From: Legionella longbeachae
GTDB lineage: Bacteria; Pseudomonadota; Gammaproteobacteria; Legionellales; Legionellaceae
NCBI GenBank assembly: GCA_016191305.1
Contig: JACPOX010000184.1
Coordinates: forward strand, 1-9,777
Direction: 5' to 3'
DNA length: 9,777 bases
The notes beneath the pieces are model-generated. The model ran no database searches. It was not told the origin of the DNA and worked only from the letters and a program-made list of their open reading frames with translations. Positions 6,450-9,777 of the stretch are shown one piece after another (position 1 is the first letter of the stretch; every line of letters starts with the position of its first letter). The position numbers were made by a program, and so were the translations under genes.

Positions 6450-7709
6450 GTGATTAATCGTATTATTATATTGTTTTTTTTATTTTTTACTCAGCATGTT
6501 TTTGCTCTTGATTTAGAGTTAACCCAAGGGATTAATTCCGCTTTACCTATAGCGATAAATTCTTTTGGGTCAGATGGTGCTGCTCAGGAAATAGGCCAAG
6601 TCATTGAAAATGATTTAACCTTATCTGGACAATTTAGAATTGTTTCTGGCCCGCAAGGCTCTAATTCACAGTCTTCTGTTGGTACTTTACGACAGCTTGG
6701 TGCGGATAGTGTTGTCATAGGTCGAATAATTCAGGTTGGTAATCATTATGAAGTGAGTTTTACATTGACAGATGCTGTGGCCAATGGTGCTATCTTACTG
6801 ACTAAAACCTACCAGATTGGTGCAAATCAGATTAGACCGCTGGCTCATCATATCAGTGATGAGATCTATCAAAAGCTCACTGGGGAACGAGGAATATTTT
6901 CCACACGTATTGCTTATATTACGGTACAAAGAACGGCACAAAGTTCTCGCTACTCTCTAGAGGTAGCTGATGCTGATGGCCATAATCCGCGTAGTTTATT
7001 AGTTTCATCTGAGCCCATTATGTCTCCAGCTTGGGCACCTAATGGTAAAATGATTTCTTATGTGTCGTTCGAGAAAAAAAGGGCGCAAATATTTACTGTT
7101 TCTGTTGAAAATGGCCAAAGACGTTTGATTACTAGTTTTCCTGGAATAAATGGAGCTCCAGCATGGTCTCCAGATGGCAGTCAATTGGCTGTAGTGTTAT
7201 CTAAAAGTGGTACACCTAAAATTTATAGCATTGATATTAATAATGGTGTTATGAAGCAATTGACTTTTGGAGATGCTATTGATACCGAACCACGTTATTC
7301 ACCGGATGGAAAGAGTATCTTATTTACTTCAGGTAGAGGTGGTTCTCCTCAAATTTATCGCCTATCATTAGCTAACGGACAAGTTAGCCGCATGACTTTT
7401 GAAGGAAATTATAATGCGCGTGCTTCTTATACGCCTGATATGAAAAATATTGTCATGTTACACCGAGATGACAGACAATTTAACATTGGATTACAAAATG
7501 TCAGCGGAGGCCCCATTGTCAGCTTAACTTTTTCTGGACGTGATGAATCCCCATCAGTCGCACCCAATGGTCGTTTAGTTCTTTATGCAACTCACAACCA
7601 GGATAAAGGTGTACTAGGTATTGTTTCTTTAGATGGTAGAATAAGAATGAGGCTTCCTGGACGTGAAGGAGATATACAAGAACCAGCTTGGTCTCCGTAT
7701 TTAGGTTAA
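6450..7709 (+). CDS. tolB: TolB, periplasmic beta-propeller of the Tol-Pal system
   Basis: A 419-residue exported protein, close to E. coli TolB (430). A Sec signal peptide covers residues 1-19 ([18 protein letters not shown]), with mature protein starting near LDLELTQG. An N-terminal alpha/beta domain runs to about 145. The six-bladed propeller follows, marked by repeats such as [67 protein letters not shown] and a closing EPAWSPYLG. TolB shuttles between TolA and Pal in the periplasm. The start codon is GTG at 6450, preceded by GGGGAT at 9 nt spacing and 5 nt after the tolA stop; this start gives a complete signal peptide. pal and cpoB, which usually follow, are not in this window. Confidence 0.96.
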   Translation: MINRIIILFFLFFTQHVFALDLELTQGINSALPIAINSFGSDGAAQEIGQVIENDLTLSGQFRIVSGPQGSNSQSSVGTLRQLGADSVVIGRIIQVGNHYEVSFTLTDAVANGAILLTKTYQIGANQIRPLAHHISDEIYQKLTGERGIFSTRIAYITVQRTAQSSRYSLEVADADGHNPRSLLVSSEPIMSPAWAPNGKMISYVSFEKKRAQIFTVSVENGQRRLITSFPGINGAPAWSPDGSQLAVVLSKSGTPKIYSIDINNGVMKQLTFGDAIDTEPRYSPDGKSILFTSGRGGSPQIYRLSLANGQVSRMTFEGNYNARASYTPDMKNIVMLHRDDRQFNIGLQNVSGGPIVSLTFSGRDESPSVAPNGRLVLYATHNQDKGVLGIVSLDGRIRMRLPGREGDIQEPAWSPYLG

Positions 7710-7711
7710 TT

Positions 7712-8536
7712 ATGTTACGAATTATCTATACAATTGCCTTATGTTTTTGGGTTCTAAGTAGTTATGCTTGGAATGCATTGGGTCACAAGGTAGTGGCTCA
7801 AATTGCTTTCGATAATTTATCGCCCAATGCCAAAGTTATGTGTCATAAATATCTTCGTTCTCGTTTTCATAACTCACCTAATTCAAGTTTTGTTGCTTCT
7901 GCAACTTGGATGGATCAGATTAGAAGAAAACAAGTATATTGGTATGATGGAATGCATTATATTGATATTCCTTTTTCCAATGATCAAAGTAATCTTCCGT
8001 CTATTGAGAGTACTAATGCTGTGTGGGCAATTAAAAATGCCACTGTGGTTTTTACATCAAAAAAAACAAATTTCTTTGATAAACAATTAGCTTTACGTAT
8101 GTTAATTCACATAATCGGCGATATTCATCAGCCATTACATTCAATAACCAAAGTCAGTGCTCAATTGCCTAAAGGAGATCTCGGTGGCAATTTATTTCTA
8201 CTGGGTAAGAATTCTGTAGGTATTAATTTACATCAGTATTGGGATAATGGAGCAGGTTTTTTTCTGGGCAGGAATGATGAGAAACATGTGAAAGATATGG
8301 CTCAAGAGTTAGAACAGAAATGGCCCTGCGCTCTCATAACGACAGAAACCAAGCCTGAGAAATGGGCAGAAATGTCTTATCAACTGGCTGTAAAAAAAGT
8401 ATATCAATTAAACTTTAAGGATATTCCAAGTAAAAAATATCAAGCTAATAGTCAAATTTTAGTGCAAAAGCAGGCTGTATATGCTGGATGTAGATTAGCT
8501 GCTTTACTCAATAAAATTGCTAAGTCTAGGAGTTAA
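7712..8536 (+). CDS. Exported S1/P1-type zinc-dependent nuclease
   Basis: A 274-residue member of the S1/P1 nuclease (phospholipase C/P1) family. The ATG at 7712 gives a signal peptide MLRIIYTIALCFWVLSSYA cleaved before Trp20. That matters because the mature N-terminal Trp is itself a zinc ligand in P1 nuclease. Counting from it, the other expected ligands are present: H6 (WNALGH), D49 (TWMDQ), H63 (GMHYID), H114, D118 and H124 (HIIGDIHQPLH), H155 and D159 (HQYWD). All nine trinuclear-zinc ligands are therefore visible. The family cleaves single-stranded DNA and RNA and removes 3'-phosphates from nucleotides, so a scavenging or host-directed role outside the cytoplasm is plausible. The gene begins 2 nt after the tolB stop, so it is almost certainly co-transcribed with tol. 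Its stop overlaps that of the convergent DUF190 gene. Confidence 0.92.
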   Translation: MLRIIYTIALCFWVLSSYAWNALGHKVVAQIAFDNLSPNAKVMCHKYLRSRFHNSPNSSFVASATWMDQIRRKQVYWYDGMHYIDIPFSNDQSNLPSIESTNAVWAIKNATVVFTSKKTNFFDKQLALRMLIHIIGDIHQPLHSITKVSAQLPKGDLGGNLFLLGKNSVGINLHQYWDNGAGFFLGRNDEKHVKDMAQELEQKWPCALITTETKPEKWAEMSYQLAVKKVYQLNFKDIPSKKYQANSQILVQKQAVYAGCRLAALLNKIAKSRS

Positions 8537-8835
8537 GCATTTACTTTAGCATCCCAGAAAATAATATGCTCGGGTTTTATTGTTTCATTTAAATGTTCCA
8601 AAGCAAACTCTACTTTATCTTTTTGATCAAAAAACTCAATTGCCAAAGGTAAATCAAGGGATAAATCCAGCATTGAAGTTGCATGATTGCCAGTTTCTCC
8701 AAAACCACTAATAGCACGAAATACACTAACTCCTCTAATTTTCGCTTCAGTTTTCAAATAACTGACAATTTTATTGAGTAAATGTGATGATTCTGTAATA
8801 TAAATTCTAACAACCAAAACATCCAATGTTTTCAT
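8533..8835 (-). CDS. DUF190 family PII-like protein coupled to crcB
   Basis: A 100-residue cytoplasmic protein of the DUF190 family (PF02641), which has a PII-like ferredoxin fold. Recognisable blocks are VLVVRIYITESSHLLNK near the start, AKIRGVSVFRAISGFGE in the middle (the family's A.VFRG..G.G motif) and SLDLPLAIEFFDQKDKVE. The start is ATG 8835, because it overlaps the crcB stop in ATGA (8832-8835). A 29-codon upstream extension would run through crcB in another frame and has no homology support. DUF190 genes often accompany crcB, and a regulatory or nucleotide-sensing role in fluoride export has been suggested. The molecular function is not established. Confidence 0.85.
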   Translation of the reverse strand: MKTLDVLVVRIYITESSHLLNKIVSYLKTEAKIRGVSVFRAISGFGETGNHATSMLDLSLDLPLAIEFFDQKDKVEFALEHLNETIKPEHIIFWDAKVNA

Positions 8836-9209
8836 AAGTGTCTTCCCCAGATCATTCCTAGCCAAGTTAAAAAGATGCAGATAATCATGCTCAGTAATAT
8901 ATTCAAGCTTGCACCTAACCAATCACCACTCTCATATAGATTAAGTGTTTCTATCGAAAAAGAAGAAAAAGTAGTGTAGCCACCCAAAAAACCAATCAAT
9001 AAAAATGGACGTAATTGTTGTCCTAACCCATTGAATCTATCTAAGATCAAAACAAACAACAATCCCATTAAAAAACAGCCGGTAGAATTAACTATCAGTG
9101 TTCCATAAGGAAATCCACGCCCTAAAAGCCAATAGGCTCCATTGGAAAGCCAATAACGAAATACACCGCCTAATCCAGCGCCTATAAAAATCAGTAAGGT
9201 GTTGAGCAC
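8832..9209 (-). CDS. crcB: CrcB/Fluc fluoride ion channel
   Basis: A 125-residue, four-helix membrane protein of the CrcB/Fluc family (usual length 120-130). Conserved features are GAGLGGVFRYW (10-20) with Arg18, PYGTLIVNSTGCFLMG (34-49) with the pore-lining Asn41, and GFLGGYTTFSSFSIET (73-88) with Phe81 and Phe84 in the phenylalanine-box region. Family role: an antiparallel dimer that lets fluoride leave the cytoplasm. The start is GTG at 9209, with GAGGT 7 nt upstream, which fits well. Upstream DNA (9210-9300) contains a short GGTG..CACC hairpin, but I could not match it to the fluoride (crcB) riboswitch consensus. It is translationally coupled to the downstream DUF190 gene through a 4-nt overlap. 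Confidence 0.95.
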   Translation of the reverse strand: MLNTLLIFIGAGLGGVFRYWLSNGAYWLLGRGFPYGTLIVNSTGCFLMGLLFVLILDRFNGLGQQLRPFLLIGFLGGYTTFSSFSIETLNLYESGDWLGASLNILLSMIICIFLTWLGMIWGRHL

Positions 9210-9305
9210 TTTTTTACCTCACATGTGTTGAAATAATTTAAGTTTCTGATTCCAGGGTGATACCACCTAAATTAAAACAAATATCGCGAAAAAGGTGGGT
9301 GATTC

Positions 9306-9404
9306 ATGCCATTGATTAAAGGAAGCATAAGTTATGCCAAAGAAAAAGAAAAGGTAGAAAACACAGCCAAAAAACTATTGTTATCCCTTATCAATAATCC
9401 GTAG
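9306..9404 (+). CDS. Possible small ORF of 32 residues
   Basis: This short plus-strand frame starts at ATG 9306 and ends at TAG 9402-9404. It has a reasonable ribosome binding site, AAGGTG, ending 8 nt before the ATG. The product is basic and probably helical: MPLIKGSISYAKEKEKVENT, then a Leu-rich AKKLLLSLINNP. It lies in the 265-bp gap between crcB and the partial gene at the right end, where I see no other gene. I recognise no family. It may be a small protein, the surviving 5' end of a truncated gene, or chance. Confidence 0.3.
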   Translation: MPLIKGSISYAKEKEKVENTAKKLLLSLINNP

Positions 9405-9457
9405 TGCTTCTTATCGTCTAAAATTTGCTCAGATCCCCTTTTTTTCGTAATCAGGAG

Positions 9458-9472
9458 TTAAGTTGACGGTGC
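9458..9472. repeat. Solo match to the left-end inverted repeat core
   Basis: The sequence TTAAGTTGACGGTGC at 9458-9472 shares TTAAGTTGAC exactly with the right arm of the 96-bp unit at 564-582, in the same orientation. It lies 2 nt from the stop codon of the partial minus-strand gene. It may be the remnant end of a related element. A 10-bp match could also be coincidence. Confidence 0.25.
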
Positions 9473-9474
9473 TT

Positions 9475-9777
9475 TCAGGGCTCAAATTCTTGCACTTTGC
9501 TAACTGTTTGAGAGCTATTATCATCAGTATTAGTCTTCTGCGTAAAAAAGAGAATTCCAATATTAGATTTATAGTCATTGTCTTGCTTTGAAGGCTCTAT
9601 TTTTAGAAATTTAGGTGTAACATCTAAAACTGTTTTCAAATGTTTATCAAAACGATCTTGATTGGGTATTACAGCTGGGATACCCAATTTAGGAAGAAAA
9701 GAAAAACAGCCTAATGATTGGATAAAGCCAAAATTGGATGGTACACTAAAATAACCCGCGTAGCCGAAACGATCAAA
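9475..9777 (-). CDS. C-terminal part of an unrecognised protein, cut by the window edge
   Basis: The minus-strand frame is open from the right edge to a TAA at 9475-9477, giving 100 residues, so the gene continues beyond the window. A TTG at 9687 could be read as a start, but the 30 residues before it (FDRFGYAGYFSVPSNFGFIQ and on) continue without interruption, so the upstream part is likely real coding sequence. The visible part begins rich in Phe, Gly and Tyr, passes through LPKLGIPAVIPNQDRFDKHLKTVLDV, and ends in a polar Lys/Asp/Asn/Gln/Thr-rich tail finishing SKVQEFEP. No cysteine pattern, membrane helix or known motif is evident. I do not recognise the family. Glu-containing polar C-termini occur in type IV-secreted effectors of Legionella, but this one is not diagnostic. 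Confidence 0.55.
   Translation of the reverse strand, partial: FDRFGYAGYFSVPSNFGFIQSLGCFSFLPKLGIPAVIPNQDRFDKHLKTVLDVTPKFLKIEPSKQDNDYKSNIGILFFTQKTNTDDNSSQTVSKVQEFEP

Noticed and set aside
8836..8922. 29-codon N-terminal extension of the DUF190 protein
   Set aside because: It overlaps crcB in a different frame and shows no family similarity, whereas ATG 8835 in the ATGA overlap matches the usual DUF190 start.
9210..9300. Fluoride riboswitch upstream of crcB
   Set aside because: There is a small GGTG..CACC hairpin, but I could not place the conserved pseudoknot and GAUGG-like segments of the crcB motif. A covariance-model search would be decisive.
9432..9447. T-tract after CAGATCCCC as an intrinsic terminator
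   Set aside because: The T-run is clear, but I could not find a convincing stem directly before it on the plus strand.
1..9777. CRISPR array, tRNA or rRNA genes
   Set aside because: I saw no regularly spaced direct repeats and no cloverleaf or rRNA-like conserved segments; intergenic gaps are mostly too short.

Overview
The window is an AT-rich stretch of a gammaproteobacterial chromosome. Its protein set is ordinary gammaproteobacterial core: YgfZ, SdhE, a YgfX-like protein, an RpoE/AlgU-type sigma factor, RuvB, YbgC, TolRAB, CrcB. Low GC, the amino-acid style of the proteins, and ruvB running directly into the tol cluster suggest Legionella or a close relative. That placement is an inference; no marker gene here proves it.

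Layout. Positions 1-615 hold no convincing intact gene. They contain a 14-bp hairpin (4-42), a broken-looking open frame (84-422), a second hairpin (448-480) and a 96-bp MITE-like unit with 18-19-bp terminal inverted repeats and its own inner hairpin (487-582). From 616 the core block begins: ygfZ (minus) diverges from sdhE - ygfX-like - rpoE (plus). A candidate promoter at 2976-3005 then leads into a dense plus-strand series: ruvB, ybgC, tolQ (broken), tolR, tolA, tolB and an exported S1/P1-type nuclease. This run converges on a minus-strand crcB - DUF190 pair, with the stop codons overlapping. The right end (9210-9777) has a possible 32-codon ORF, a 10-bp match to the left-hand inverted repeat, and the C-terminal 100 residues of an unrecognised protein running off the edge.

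How the genes work together. YgfZ serves Fe-S cluster enzymes and SdhE flavinylates succinate dehydrogenase and fumarate reductase, so the left pair is respiratory enzyme maturation. The sigma factor is of the envelope-stress type. YbgC-TolQRAB is the proton-motive-force-driven Tol machine that keeps the outer membrane attached during division. The nuclease is predicted to act outside the cytoplasm. CrcB exports fluoride, and its translationally coupled DUF190 partner has a PII-like fold.

The main anomaly is tolQ. The 5' part (TM1) and 3' part (last membrane segment) are both well conserved. About 64 codons between them are missing, including the second membrane helix with its conserved glycine-rich motif, and the join is out of frame. 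ybgC, tolR, tolA and tolB are intact. Secondary points are an RpoE/AlgU-type sigma factor with neither nadB nor an anti-sigma gene beside it, and the structured, repeat-bearing left end. I did not find convincing evidence of a wholly new multi-gene system.
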